A stretch of 64,000 bases of DNA from Prevotellaceae bacterium UBA2448. GTDB taxonomy: Bacteria > Bacteroidota > Bacteroidia > Bacteroidales > Bacteroidaceae. Location: assembly GCA_002342585.1 (NCBI GenBank), contig DDQG01000008.1, positions 42,564-106,563 on the forward strand. The letters run 5' to 3'. The notes beneath the pieces were generated by a model. The model searched no databases. It saw nothing but the letters and a program-made list of their open reading frames with translations, and was not told the origin of the DNA. Below are positions 27,398-36,447 of this stretch, piece by piece; positions within the stretch are counted from its first letter, which is position 1; the number at the start of each line of letters is the position of its first letter. Position numbers and translations under genes: made by a program.

Positions 27398-28843
27398 CTA
27401 TAGTTTTCGTTTAAAGATATAAATGATGCTCTCTCGCAGAATCTTCGCTTTCAAAATCCACAATACAGCCAGATATATCACCATAGCCAGAAGAATCCTG
27501 CTTATCAGAAGCCAGTATATATTCTGAATGCTGTCAGTAAGAAAATATGTAGTAATCATTGTTGCTGCTGCCAAAAACCCAAACGGCAGAATGTCCTTAA
27601 AGGCTTGCAACAGACGGAAACCAATCTCTCTCCACACAAAATACTGCCATACTAACACCCAAAGAGCCAAAATGCAGGCATAAACGATTACCATATCCCT
27701 CACATTTCCTGCCAGATAATGGATAGCTATGATTGATGCCAACATGACAAGACCCTGGCAGATTATGTTCCACATATATATATTAGACTTTCCTCGAGCT
27801 ATCAGCATATTGAAATAAAGCGTTGAAATGGGTAAAAATGCACCACCCACACATAGTATTCGCATCAATAAGGCACTTGATAACCATTTTTCTGTGATAA
27901 GTATGACAATGAATTCCGGAGCTATGAGCGAGAGTCCGAACATAACTGGAAAACAAACGAAACAAGTAAATCGGAGCATCTTGCTGAATGAGTGACAGAG
28001 TCTGTCTTTGTCATCACCTACTTGAACGAATGTGGGTTGGGCAACACCCTGAACCATACCAATAATAGTCTGTGCTCCCATCATATTCCATTTGTTTGCC
28101 TGACTATAAAGTCCCACCTCCGTTTTGGTGTAGAGTTTTCCTATTACCAAAGCAAAGATATTATTATTTATCTGGTTGAAGATGTTAGTTATTAGCATTT
28201 TACTGGAGAAACCAAACATCTCCCTGATGGGTTGGAAGGTAACAGTAAAAGATGGTCGCCAACCACTTACTATCCAACTCAACACAGAAACAGTCAGGTT
28301 GAAAAGTATGGTTTGAGTGGCAAGTCCCCAATAAGCCATATCGTTGTAAGCCATAATGATACCAACTGTTCCGGAAATTAGCAAAGCTACAACCCCAATA
28401 ATAGCCAATGGTTTCTGTCTAATCTGTCTGAAGAGTATGGCTCTGGGTACAATGCTAAACGAAGCAATGAAGAAACCTAGGAAATAATAGCGAGAAAGTG
28501 AAGTTAGCAGTGGTTCGTTGTAGAATGCAGCAATCAGCGGAGCTAAGAAGAAGAAAAGGACATACATCATGAAACTCATAATCACATTAAACCAAAAGAC
28601 AGAATTGAAATCCTTGTGTGTGGCATCGCGTCGATTGGTGAGAGCAGTGACGAATCCGCTATCTTGCAATGAATTAGCTACAAGAGCAAAAATCATCAAC
28701 ATGCCTATGAGTCCATAGTCGTCTTGAGTTAGTCGTCTTGCCAGTATGATTCCGAAGACAGCATTAAGCAGTTGTATGGTTCCACTATTGAAAGCAGACC
28801 AAAACAATCCTTTTGCAGCTTTGTCTTTTAGTGTTACTGGCAT
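27398..28843 (-). CDS. Polysaccharide flippase (Wzx/MOP superfamily)
   Basis: 481 residues with about 12-14 hydrophobic segments along the whole length and the typical start LKDKAAKGLFWSAFNSGTIQLLN of the WzxC/lipopolysaccharide-transporter group. It would move lipid-linked glycan units across the inner membrane. Placed between the first IspD-like gene (5 bases) and licD (20 bases). Confidence 0.9.
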   Translation of the reverse strand: MPVTLKDKAAKGLFWSAFNSGTIQLLNAVFGIILARRLTQDDYGLIGMLMIFALVANSLQDSGFVTALTNRRDATHKDFNSVFWFNVIMSFMMYVLFFFLAPLIAAFYNEPLLTSLSRYYFLGFFIASFSIVPRAILFRQIRQKPLAIIGVVALLISGTVGIIMAYNDMAYWGLATQTILFNLTVSVLSWIVSGWRPSFTVTFQPIREMFGFSSKMLITNIFNQINNNIFALVIGKLYTKTEVGLYSQANKWNMMGAQTIIGMVQGVAQPTFVQVGDDKDRLCHSFSKMLRFTCFVCFPVMFGLSLIAPEFIVILITEKWLSSALLMRILCVGGAFLPISTLYFNMLIARGKSNIYMWNIICQGLVMLASIIAIHYLAGNVRDMVIVYACILALWVLVWQYFVWREIGFRLLQAFKDILPFGFLAAATMITTYFLTDSIQNIYWLLISRILLAMVIYLAVLWILKAKILRESIIYIFKRKL

Positions 28844-28863
28844 ATAATAGTTCTTTCTGTTGC

Positions 28864-29697
28864 TTAGTCTTCCTTACTCTTTTTTATCAGTTCTGGTTTC
28901 ACGAAGATAGCATGAATCTTACGCTTTTCCTCCGGTGGAACCGTCATATAGTCCCTATACAAATCCTTCAGATAAGCATCAGGATTATGGGGAGCAGAGA
29001 AAGTCTTTCCTTCAAATTGTATCTCCCCAACAGGGAAAATGCTATCCTGTCGGTGCATGATGCCATATCCGTTGTTTATCAGTATGTTGGATATGTAAGT
29101 ATCACGTTTTCTGACATAACATAGGAATTGCCACAGTCCTTTCAATACCATGTATTTGGCTCCAAAATAGAAAAACTCGCAGAAGGAGCGCAAAGAATAG
29201 TAGTGTTGTCCATGCAAAATGCTGTAACTTACAGATATACCTCGTGAAATCTTCTTAATCCAATGTCTTGATGCTGTAGGATAGTCGATGAATGGGAAGA
29301 TATCTACGAAGAGTCCTTTCTGATAATCTGTGTTGAACATGTCGGAAGCCTCTATGTAGAGAGAATTCATGTCGCGAACCTTCACGATTGGTTCCTTGCA
29401 ATGAGGATCGGATTCTGGAGTTTGCAGAAACAGATTCTCGGGCAATTCCTTTGACGCAACCTTGATAAACTTCTCCATCTCCTCAAGTCGCATAGCCACA
29501 TCTATGTCATCATCCCAAGGAATAAAACCTCCATGACGAACAGCCCCCAGGATGGTACCTCCATCGAGCCAGTATTCTATGTTGTACTTCTTGCAGATTC
29601 TGTCTATCTCCTCTAAGATGCCCAACTGTTTCAGCTGACAAGCCCTCAGATTTTGTTTTACATATTCTGAAAGAAAACTATTTTCCATCTTATCCAC
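28864..29697 (-). CDS. LicD-family phosphotransferase
   Basis: 277 residues. The LicD core lies at 46-67: DGGTILGAVRHGG followed by WDDDIDV with the metal-binding aspartates. LicD/fukutin-like enzymes transfer phosphocholine or ribitol phosphate from a CDP carrier to a glycan. Two CDP-forming (IspD-like) enzymes in the same cluster suggest the donor is made locally. The start could also be M4. Confidence 0.9.
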   Translation of the reverse strand: MDKMENSFLSEYVKQNLRACQLKQLGILEEIDRICKKYNIEYWLDGGTILGAVRHGGFIPWDDDIDVAMRLEEMEKFIKVASKELPENLFLQTPESDPHCKEPIVKVRDMNSLYIEASDMFNTDYQKGLFVDIFPFIDYPTASRHWIKKISRGISVSYSILHGQHYYSLRSFCEFFYFGAKYMVLKGLWQFLCYVRKRDTYISNILINNGYGIMHRQDSIFPVGEIQFEGKTFSAPHNPDAYLKDLYRDYMTVPPEEKRKIHAIFVKPELIKKSKED

Positions 29698-29700
29698 CTT

Positions 29701-30723
29701 TTACGAACATAATATATTTATGGTTCTCTCCACAGCATTGGTCATATCATAGTGCGGATTCCATCCTATAGCAAGCAATTGCCTGTTGTCAAGTATGGCA
29801 TTCACGGCAATTGAAAAACCTTTCTGCTCCACCTCATCTGGCAAATCAAAGATTACCTTCTTGCCTACAGCCTTAGCACAAAGTTCTGCAAAATCCCTCA
29901 GATGCACATTACAAGCCTCAACTGAAATGTTGTATGGTACACCAACTGCTCCATTAAGCATAACATAAATCAGTGCAGCTACTGCATCAGCTACATAGGT
30001 GTAGGAAAAAAACTGGTTGCCCTTGCTCTTCAGAACAATATCCTCGCCAGCTACAGCTTTGAGGATAAACTGAGAAGATGCTTTTGTGTCGCTCAACAAC
30101 ATCGAAGGACCGAATATACGACTCAAGCGCACGATTTTCACATCAGTTCCCTTTTCACTTATATATGATTGGCATAAAGCCTCGCAAACACGTTTCGATT
30201 CAGGATAGCAGGCACGACTGTTCAACAGATTCAGATTACCTGTATAGTCTTCTGTGAAAATGTCCTCTCCACGAGCATTTCCATACACCTCCACACTAGA
30301 CGGATAGAGCAAAGTGGCTCCACATCTTTCAGCCAACTCAAGTGCATTTTCTGCGCCTTTCACATTTGTCAAAACTGTCTCTACAGGAAACTGCGAATAA
30401 GCCTTAGGATGAGTATTGCTGGCAAGTGGAATGACGTAGTCAACCTTCAAGTGAGAGGGAAAAGGCTGACACACATCCTGCTGCAGAAAGGTAAACTGTG
30501 GAGAGTTGTAGTATTCCCCAAGTCTATCATTAGCTTTATCTTTATTTCTGCCTACAGCAATAACATTCACCTCACCCAAAGTCATAAGGGCATCAATCAT
30601 ACACATACCCAAAAGACCTGTGGCACCAGTAATGAGAACAGTCTTTCCCTTCAACTGGTCGATACCCTTTGTGGAGAGTATATAGCTGATGTCTTCCTTG
30701 TAGAGCGGATTTGATTTATTCAT
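29701..30723 (-). CDS. NAD-dependent sugar-nucleotide epimerase/dehydratase (extended SDR)
   Basis: 340 residues. GATGLLG (33-39) is the Rossmann glycine motif; the Ser and YxxxK of the active site are in PSSVEVYG and YPESKR. The family includes UDP-glucose epimerases, dTDP-glucose dehydratases and UDP-xylose synthases; the substrate is not decidable here. It follows the second IspD-like gene with a single base between stop and start, and may act on the same precursor. Confidence 0.87.
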   Translation of the reverse strand: MNKSNPLYKEDISYILSTKGIDQLKGKTVLITGATGLLGMCMIDALMTLGEVNVIAVGRNKDKANDRLGEYYNSPQFTFLQQDVCQPFPSHLKVDYVIPLASNTHPKAYSQFPVETVLTNVKGAENALELAERCGATLLYPSSVEVYGNARGEDIFTEDYTGNLNLLNSRACYPESKRVCEALCQSYISEKGTDVKIVRLSRIFGPSMLLSDTKASSQFILKAVAGEDIVLKSKGNQFFSYTYVADAVAALIYVMLNGAVGVPYNISVEACNVHLRDFAELCAKAVGKKVIFDLPDEVEQKGFSIAVNAILDNRQLLAIGWNPHYDMTNAVERTINILCS

Positions 30724-30724
30724 T

Positions 30725-31447
30725 TTATTTCAACCAACTGTCCTTATCCATTTTCAGATAACACTTGAATAACTCAAGGTCGTCCTTAGTGGTGAGTTTT
30801 ATATTTTTGTCTGAACCAGCAGCAAAATGGAGTCGTTCTCCCAGTTGCACCATCATGGTGTTGGTGTATGAAGAACCATTTATGCCTATACCTTTTTCAA
30901 AAGCCTCACGATACTTCTCGATGAGAAGACCAAATTTGTAAGCCTGTGGTGTAGCCACACGACGGAGTGTTTCACGTGGAATATACTCTGTGGTTGTGTT
31001 GGCATCCTCCTTATTCACAATGAAAATCTGTTCATTATAGGGCATACTGGTGACACCATTTCCATACTTGTCACATTTCTCAATCACATCACTCAGCACA
31101 GATGGTTCAATCAAAGGTCTGATTCCATCGTGAATTATTATATTATCATCTTTTGACACTTTGTTCTCCAGATAGTAAACTCCATTACGAATACTTTCCT
31201 GAGCTGTACTACCAGAATCAACAATCCATTCCAGTTTGGTTATGTTAAATTGGTTGGCATAGGAACGAACTACATTCTGCCAACCATCCAGGCACACTAC
31301 CTCAATCTTATCCACTTGCGGATGCCGCTGAAAACTCTCCAAGGTATAGATGAGCACAGGTTTGTCATACACATTGATAAACTGCTTTGGTATGTCCTGT
31401 CCCATTCGGTTGCCTACTCCGCCTGCAATAATTATAGCTATATTCAT
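30725..31447 (-). CDS. IspD/TarI-family cytidylyltransferase 2 (capsule type)
   Basis: 240 residues from ATG 31447 (MNIAIIIAGG). An upstream in-frame ATG adds 19 residues overlapping the promoter region and is not favoured. Nucleotide motifs GGVGNRMG (9-16), PKQF (20-23) and HDGIRP (106-111); the GIRP variant is common in capsule/teichoic-acid CDP-polyol enzymes, so CDP-ribitol or similar is likely the product. A parS-like site lies inside this gene at 30968-30983. Confidence 0.82.
   Translation of the reverse strand: MNIAIIIAGGVGNRMGQDIPKQFINVYDKPVLIYTLESFQRHPQVDKIEVVCLDGWQNVVRSYANQFNITKLEWIVDSGSTAQESIRNGVYYLENKVSKDDNIIIHDGIRPLIEPSVLSDVIEKCDKYGNGVTSMPYNEQIFIVNKEDANTTTEYIPRETLRRVATPQAYKFGLLIEKYREAFEKGIGINGSSYTNTMMVQLGERLHFAAGSDKNIKLTTKDDLELFKCYLKMDKDSWLK
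30968..30983. promoter_or_regulatory. parS-like ParB site inside the IspD-like gene
   Basis: TGTTTCACGTGGAATA differs from the degenerate parS consensus TGTTnCACGTGnAACA at one base. It lies about 2.6 kb from the proposed oriC. A second, perfect site is at 55213-55228. parS sites inside genes are common. Confidence 0.45.
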
Positions 31448-31501
31448 TCTGTCTGTCAGGGATTGTATGGTTATTATATAATGTGTAAATATGATTGGCA
31501 G

Positions 31502-31509
31502 CAAAGTTA
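31502..31509 (-). promoter_or_regulatory. Candidate -7 box for the IspD2-SDR-licD unit
   Basis: TAACTTTG on the minus strand overlaps the stop of the acyltransferase gene, 55 bases before the cytidylyltransferase ATG. The nearest TTG is 24 bases upstream, slightly long. Confidence 0.4.
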
Positions 31510-32577
31510 GTCTTTTTTCTTAAACCTGCCACTCAACCAAGGAATTTTTTCAACATATGGAACCAAAAGGAAACATATTATAAAAATCACAACTGTGAGT
31601 ATTGTGAAATCGTCCCAGTTGTCTTTGAGCGATTTTACATTTGCTGAACGAACCAGTTTGTAGAACTGAATTATCGGATAATGTGCTACGAAGAATACCA
31701 TCGAATGCTGTCCGATGAAGTTTATTACAGGTATTCTTGGAGTCCTTATTGAAAGCAGTAAACCTGAAAGTCCGCAAAGCGAAAGGGTGATATTCACTAC
31801 AAGTGCAAACGCATGACCTTCCCAGCGATTTTCCGACATAGTATATTTTCCTCCGAAGTGAATGTTGAGTACTACGAAAACTGCCAGCATAAGTACTGAG
31901 AGGATAACTGTCACACTTGTTCCCATCTTTTCCATCAGGAAGTGCCAAAGGCGACCTAAGTAAAACAGATATATTCCGATAAAAACATTATTAAGACTCA
32001 TCCACAAAGGGTTTCCTTCTTTCCAAAGCCACCAACTGATGAATGGGAAAGCCAGAATCATCCAGTGCAACTTTATATTTATCACTGTCTTATGATGATG
32101 CCAACGCATCGATTCAGGTATTGGAATACGCAGAAGTGGTGGTACTTTAGAAATTAGATGGGCTACCACATAAGCTATGAAGAATGAGAAGAGGAACCAA
32201 GTAGGCGGATTGCCGTAGAACATACTTGACTCCCATGTGTGCTCGATTGTGAGCGACTTGCAAACTGTGTTTTTCGGGTCGAGAACGAAGAAAACGAAGA
32301 AATAGAAAATTGCATTTCCGATGAGTCCCCAAACAAAATAAGGCACAAGCAACTGTTTAGCTTTCTTACCGATAAACTCCTTAGAACTGCCTGAAATGGT
32401 TTTGTTGAAATAACCTGCCTTGAAAAAGAAGAACGACATGAAATAATAACTCCAATCCATAATCGGAGTCCACCAACTCTCATTGGCAAATCCACAGGCA
32501 CCTGTGATGTGCAACATTATCATTCTGATGATACAGATGCCACACAATAGGTCGAAAGCATTATTTCTCTCTTTCAT
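31507..32577 (-). CDS. Acyltransferase family 3 membrane protein
   Basis: 356 residues, about ten membrane helices. The start RNNAFDLLCGICIIRMIMLHITG carries the conserved His (H23) of acyltransferase-3 proteins such as OafA/WecH, which acetylate sugars of surface glycans. First gene of the minus-strand glycan run; its promoter lies 20 bases upstream. Confidence 0.88.
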   Translation of the reverse strand: MKERNNAFDLLCGICIIRMIMLHITGACGFANESWWTPIMDWSYYFMSFFFFKAGYFNKTISGSSKEFIGKKAKQLLVPYFVWGLIGNAIFYFFVFFVLDPKNTVCKSLTIEHTWESSMFYGNPPTWFLFSFFIAYVVAHLISKVPPLLRIPIPESMRWHHHKTVINIKLHWMILAFPFISWWLWKEGNPLWMSLNNVFIGIYLFYLGRLWHFLMEKMGTSVTVILSVLMLAVFVVLNIHFGGKYTMSENRWEGHAFALVVNITLSLCGLSGLLLSIRTPRIPVINFIGQHSMVFFVAHYPIIQFYKLVRSANVKSLKDNWDDFTILTVVIFIICFLLVPYVEKIPWLSGRFKKKD

Positions 32578-32596
32578 TTACATAACAAAATGTGCG

Positions 32597-32624
32597 CAAA
32601 TGTACAAAATATTATTTATATTTG
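32597..32624. promoter_or_regulatory. Back-to-back -7 boxes of divergent glycan genes
   Basis: Minus-strand TACATTTG (32597-32604) faces the acyltransferase gene; plus-strand TATATTTG (32617-32624) faces the GT14 gene. Only 12 bases separate them, so the two promoters overlap and may compete. Confidence 0.55.
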
Positions 32625-32644
32625 CACTCATTATTGATTTTCTG

Positions 32645-33529
32645 ATGAAAAGAATAGCTTACATCATATCTGCCTACACAGATCCTAACCATCTCAAGAG
32701 GTTGGTTGAACGACTTTCCGTTAATTCCGACTTTTATGTTCATATTGACAAAAAAATTGACATCACCCCTTTTAAAAAGGCTCTTGCAGATAAAGTTCAG
32801 TTTGTTCCCCGTTATTGGATTAGCTGGGGTGGGTGGAGTCAGGTGTTGTATCAGGAAGAACTTCTGAAAGCTGTTTTTAATAGCGGAAAAGACTATAGTC
32901 ATATTGTTTGTCTGAGCGGACTCGACTACCCTATGTGGAATCCAGAAAGGATAGTCAGTTTCTTCAATGAGAATCCAACTAAAGAATTCATTGCCGGTTT
33001 CGACATGACTTCAGGACATCTTCAGTATCCTTATTATACTAAATATCATTTCTTCCGTGACTTGAAATGTAATTCTCAGTGGTGGAAGGACAAACTAATT
33101 GTGGCTTCCAGATGGTTTATGAAACCTCTTTGCCACAAACCTCCATATGCACCTATTGATGGAAAACAGTGTGATATATATAAAGGTTCGGACTATTGGG
33201 CTATCACTCCAGATTGTGCAAAGTTAGTTTTAGAAAAACTCTCCCAGCAACCTCTACGCAATTATTTCAAATATAGTTTTGTACCATCAGAAATGTGTTT
33301 GCAGACAATCATTTTCAATTCTCCTTTCAGAGAAAATGCTATTCTGCATACAGACAAGTATCCAGGTTTGCCAACTCTCACCCCACTGCACTTTATTGAC
33401 TATCATGGATTCATAAAACATCTGGACGAGTCAGATTACCCACGACTGAAGGAAAGCGGCAGAATGTTCTGCAGAAAAGTGGTAAGTGGTAAAAGTGACT
33501 CATTGGTTGAGATCATTAATAAGGCATAA
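32645..33529 (+). CDS. Core-2/I-branching beta-1,6-GlcNAc-transferase-like glycosyltransferase (GT14)
   Basis: 294 residues from ATG 32645 (MKRIAYIISAYTDPNHL); codons upstream lie across the promoter. The FYVHIDKK segment, VCLSGLDYPMW and GSDYWAIT blocks are the hallmarks of the branch/core-2 GT14 family. It would add a GlcNAc or xylose-like branch to a surface glycan. Divergent from the rest of the cluster and the last gene before the AT-rich gap. Confidence 0.88.
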   Translation: MKRIAYIISAYTDPNHLKRLVERLSVNSDFYVHIDKKIDITPFKKALADKVQFVPRYWISWGGWSQVLYQEELLKAVFNSGKDYSHIVCLSGLDYPMWNPERIVSFFNENPTKEFIAGFDMTSGHLQYPYYTKYHFFRDLKCNSQWWKDKLIVASRWFMKPLCHKPPYAPIDGKQCDIYKGSDYWAITPDCAKLVLEKLSQQPLRNYFKYSFVPSEMCLQTIIFNSPFRENAILHTDKYPGLPTLTPLHFIDYHGFIKHLDESDYPRLKESGRMFCRKVVSGKSDSLVEIINKA

Positions 33530-34107
33530 TTTTTTTCATAACTAAGAAAATATTTTTTCTTAACTATAAAACAATTTTTTTATAACTATAGCGCAAAAAT
33601 TACATAGTTGAAAAAGTTATTATAACAACTATGTTGATAAACTGTGGATAATGTTGATAACTGTTCATAACTTAAAATAAGAGTCAACTATATATAATAT
33701 GATAGTAAAATTTAATTTCAGAAGTTAATTAAAAGTTATTATTTTTTATAAAGATTTTTTCAACATTATTTTTGCTACTTTTCAACATGGTTTTATATAA
33801 AAAAGTTATCATATAACTATTTATTAACACAATGTTGATAAATTTTACATTTGTATAGATTTTCAGTATTTTAAAGCAATTTTTACTGTTGATAAGTATG
33901 ATAATAAATACCCATTTGAATGATGATAACTTAAAAAGCAAGATTTTTAACATTTTCTTATCAACACTATCAACAACCCATTATTATCTTTATAGAATTT
34001 ATAAAAGAAAGAATAAAGAATAATATATTTATAAACAAATCGAAATACCTGATGATAAGTTGGAAGTATGAAAAGAATATTGAGAATTATAAAATAAATT
34101 AATTTAT
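33530..34107. other. Candidate chromosomal replication origin (oriC) with DnaA-box cluster
   Basis: 628-bp gap without genes, very AT-rich. DnaA-type 9-mers: TGTTGATAA at 33632, 33652, 33833 and 33887; TGTGGATAA (complement of the classical TTATCCACA) at 33643; TGTTCATAA at 33662; in the other orientation TTATCAACA at 33958 and CTATCAACA at 33967. The first four are 9-11 bases apart, a helically phased array. Between the box groups (about 33675-33800) lies an almost pure A/T stretch suited to unwinding. Upstream, TAACTA recurs at about 22-base spacing (33539-33590). recA, mnmG and parS sites nearby agree with an origin-proximal region. Not proven. Confidence 0.7.
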
Positions 34108-34138
34108 TTTGTATTTCGCTCGCTTACTCGTAACTTTG
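34108..34138 (+). promoter_or_regulatory. Promoter of the dehydrogenase-recA region
   Basis: TTTG (34108-34111), 19 bases, then TAACTTTG (34131-34138): a near-ideal Bacteroidetes promoter, with the ATG 20 bases downstream. Confidence 0.75.
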
Positions 34139-34157
34139 GCTTCAAAATAAATAATGT

Positions 34158-35399
34158 ATGGGTAAAGTTATAATTATCGGTGCTGGAGGTGTAGCTTCAG
34201 TGGCTGCACATAAGGTGGCTCAAAACAGCGATGTTTTCACCGAAATAATGATTGCTTCAAGAACAGAGTCTAAATGTCGTACTCTAGCTGATGCAATCGA
34301 AAGTAAGGGTTTGGTTCCAAAAGGAAGTATCAGAACTGCTAGAGTAGATGCTGATAATGTAGAAGAGCTTGTTGCTTTGTTCAACAGTTTTCGACCAGAT
34401 ATCTGCATGAACCTTGCTCTTCCATATCAGGATCTGACCATTATGGAGGCTTGTCTTCAGGCTGGAGTGAATTATCTCGACACAGCCAACTACGAACCAA
34501 AGGATGAAGCTCATTTCGAATATTCATGGCAATGGGCATTTAAGGACAGATTTGAAAAAGCTGGACTTTGTGCTATCCTTGGTTGTGGTTTCGACCCAGG
34601 TGTAACAAGTATTTATACTGCTTATGCAGCAAAACATCATTTCGATGAAATTCAATATCTCGACATAGTTGACTGTAATGCCGGTGATCATCACAAGGCT
34701 TTTGCTACTAATTTCAATCCAGAGATAAATATTCGTGAAATCACTCAGAAAGGTCTTTACTGGCAAGATGGAAAATGGGTTGAGACAGAACCACTTGAAA
34801 TCCATCAGCCTCTCAATTATCCTGAGATTGGTCCGAAGGAATCTTATCTACTCCATCATGAGGAAATAGAATCACTTGTAAAGAATTATCCTACTATAAA
34901 GAGAGCTCGTTTCTGGATGACTTTTGGTGAACAATATCTGAAACACCTTGAGGTAATTCAGAATATAGGTATGTCTCGCATCGATGAAATAGAATATCAA
35001 GCAGAAGCAGCTGATGGAAGTGGACCTGTAAAGGTTAAGATTGTACCTCTTCAATTCCTTAAGGCTGTTCTTCCAAATCCACAAGAACTTGGCGAGAACT
35101 ATGAAGGACAGACAAGTATTGGTTGCAGAATCCGTGGACTCAGGGATGGAAAGGAACATACATATTATGTATATAACAACTGTAGCCATCGTGCTGCATA
35201 TGAAGAAACAGGTATGCAGGGAGTTTCCTATACGACTGGTGTTCCTGCAATGATTGGTGCCCTTATGTTTATGAAAGGACTCTGGAAGCAACCAGGTGTG
35301 TGGAATGTTGAGGAGTTTGACCCAGATCCATTCATGGATGAACTCAACAAACAGGGTCTTCCTTGGCATGAAATTCATGATGGCGACTTAGAACTCTGA
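34158..35399 (+). CDS. Saccharopine dehydrogenase-family protein, probable carboxy(nor)spermidine synthase
   Basis: 413 residues. The N-terminal Rossmann motif GAGGVA (8-13) and the long C-terminal domain with GCGFDPGVTSIYTAYAA match the carboxynorspermidine/carboxyspermidine dehydrogenase branch (LYS9-like), which condenses a diamine with aspartate semialdehyde in the alternative polyamine pathway of Bacteroidetes. The decarboxylase partner is not in the window. A saccharopine activity cannot be excluded. First gene to the right of the proposed origin. Confidence 0.85.
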   Translation: MGKVIIIGAGGVASVAAHKVAQNSDVFTEIMIASRTESKCRTLADAIESKGLVPKGSIRTARVDADNVEELVALFNSFRPDICMNLALPYQDLTIMEACLQAGVNYLDTANYEPKDEAHFEYSWQWAFKDRFEKAGLCAILGCGFDPGVTSIYTAYAAKHHFDEIQYLDIVDCNAGDHHKAFATNFNPEINIREITQKGLYWQDGKWVETEPLEIHQPLNYPEIGPKESYLLHHEEIESLVKNYPTIKRARFWMTFGEQYLKHLEVIQNIGMSRIDEIEYQAEAADGSGPVKVKIVPLQFLKAVLPNPQELGENYEGQTSIGCRIRGLRDGKEHTYYVYNNCSHRAAYEETGMQGVSYTTGVPAMIGALMFMKGLWKQPGVWNVEEFDPDPFMDELNKQGLPWHEIHDGDLEL

Positions 35400-35437
35400 T
35401 TTTCATTTTATAAGATAAATAAATAAAAAATATAATT

Positions 35438-36439
35438 ATGGCAGATGCAGATAAATTAAAAGCGCTCCAAGCAGCTATGGACAAAATTGAAAAGAATTTT
35501 GGTCATGGCTCAATTATGAAACTTGGAGACGAGAGAAAAGTAAATGTGGATGTAATCCCTACAGGTTCAATTGGACTCGATTTAGCTCTTGGTGTAGGCG
35601 GTTATCCAAAAGGTCGTATCATTGAAATTTATGGTCCTGAGTCATCAGGTAAAACAACTCTCACCATTCATGCAATAGCTGAATGTCAGAAACAAGGTGG
35701 TATTTGTGCTTTCATCGATGCAGAACATGCTTTCGACAGTTTTTATGCCGAAAAATTAGGTGTAAAACTCGATGAATTGTACGTTTCTCAACCTGATAAC
35801 GGAGAACAGGCACTCGAAATTGCAGATCAGCTGATTCGTTCTTCTGCTATCGATCTCATCGTAGTTGACTCTGTTGCAGCTCTTACTCCAAAAGCTGAAA
35901 TAGAGGGCGATATGGGTGATAACAAGGTAGGTCTGCATGCAAGACTAATGTCTCAGGCTCTTCGCAAACTCACTTCTACCATTGCAAAGACAAATACTGT
36001 TTGTATCTTTATCAACCAACTTCGTGAGAAGATCGGTGTTATGTTTGGTAACCCAGAAACTACAACTGGTGGTAATGCCTTGAAGTTCTACAGTTCTGTT
36101 CGTCTCGACATTCGTAAGGTTTCTACTATAAAGTCTGGCGATGAGGCTATTGGTAGTCAGGTAAGGGTTAAGGTTGTTAAGAATAAGGTAGCTCCTCCTT
36201 TCCGTAAGGCAGAATTTGATATTATGTTTGGCGAAGGTATCTCAAGAAGCGGTGAAATCCTCGATATGGCTGTAAATGAGAACATCATAAAGAAGTCTGG
36301 TTCTTGGTTCAGTTATGGAGACAACAAACTCGCTCAGGGTCGTGATGCTGCTAAGAAAGTTCTTGAAGATAATCCTGAATTATCCGATGAAATCACCGAA
36401 AAAATTAAGGAAAAGCTAGCTAACAAAGAAGAAAAATAA
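35438..36439 (+). CDS. recA: Recombinase A
   Basis: 333 residues. Walker A GPESSGKT at 66-73, the Walker B region LIVVDSVAAL, L1/L2 loops and the QLREKIGVMFGNPETTTGG block are all present. The C terminus is short and lysine-rich, ending KEEK. RecA forms filaments on single-stranded DNA and triggers SOS cleavage. It lies 38 bases after the dehydrogenase and 8 before the GH127 gene. Confidence 0.99.
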   Translation: MADADKLKALQAAMDKIEKNFGHGSIMKLGDERKVNVDVIPTGSIGLDLALGVGGYPKGRIIEIYGPESSGKTTLTIHAIAECQKQGGICAFIDAEHAFDSFYAEKLGVKLDELYVSQPDNGEQALEIADQLIRSSAIDLIVVDSVAALTPKAEIEGDMGDNKVGLHARLMSQALRKLTSTIAKTNTVCIFINQLREKIGVMFGNPETTTGGNALKFYSSVRLDIRKVSTIKSGDEAIGSQVRVKVVKNKVAPPFRKAEFDIMFGEGISRSGEILDMAVNENIIKKSGSWFSYGDNKLAQGRDAAKKVLEDNPELSDEITEKIKEKLANKEEK

Positions 36440-36447
36440 GTTTTACC

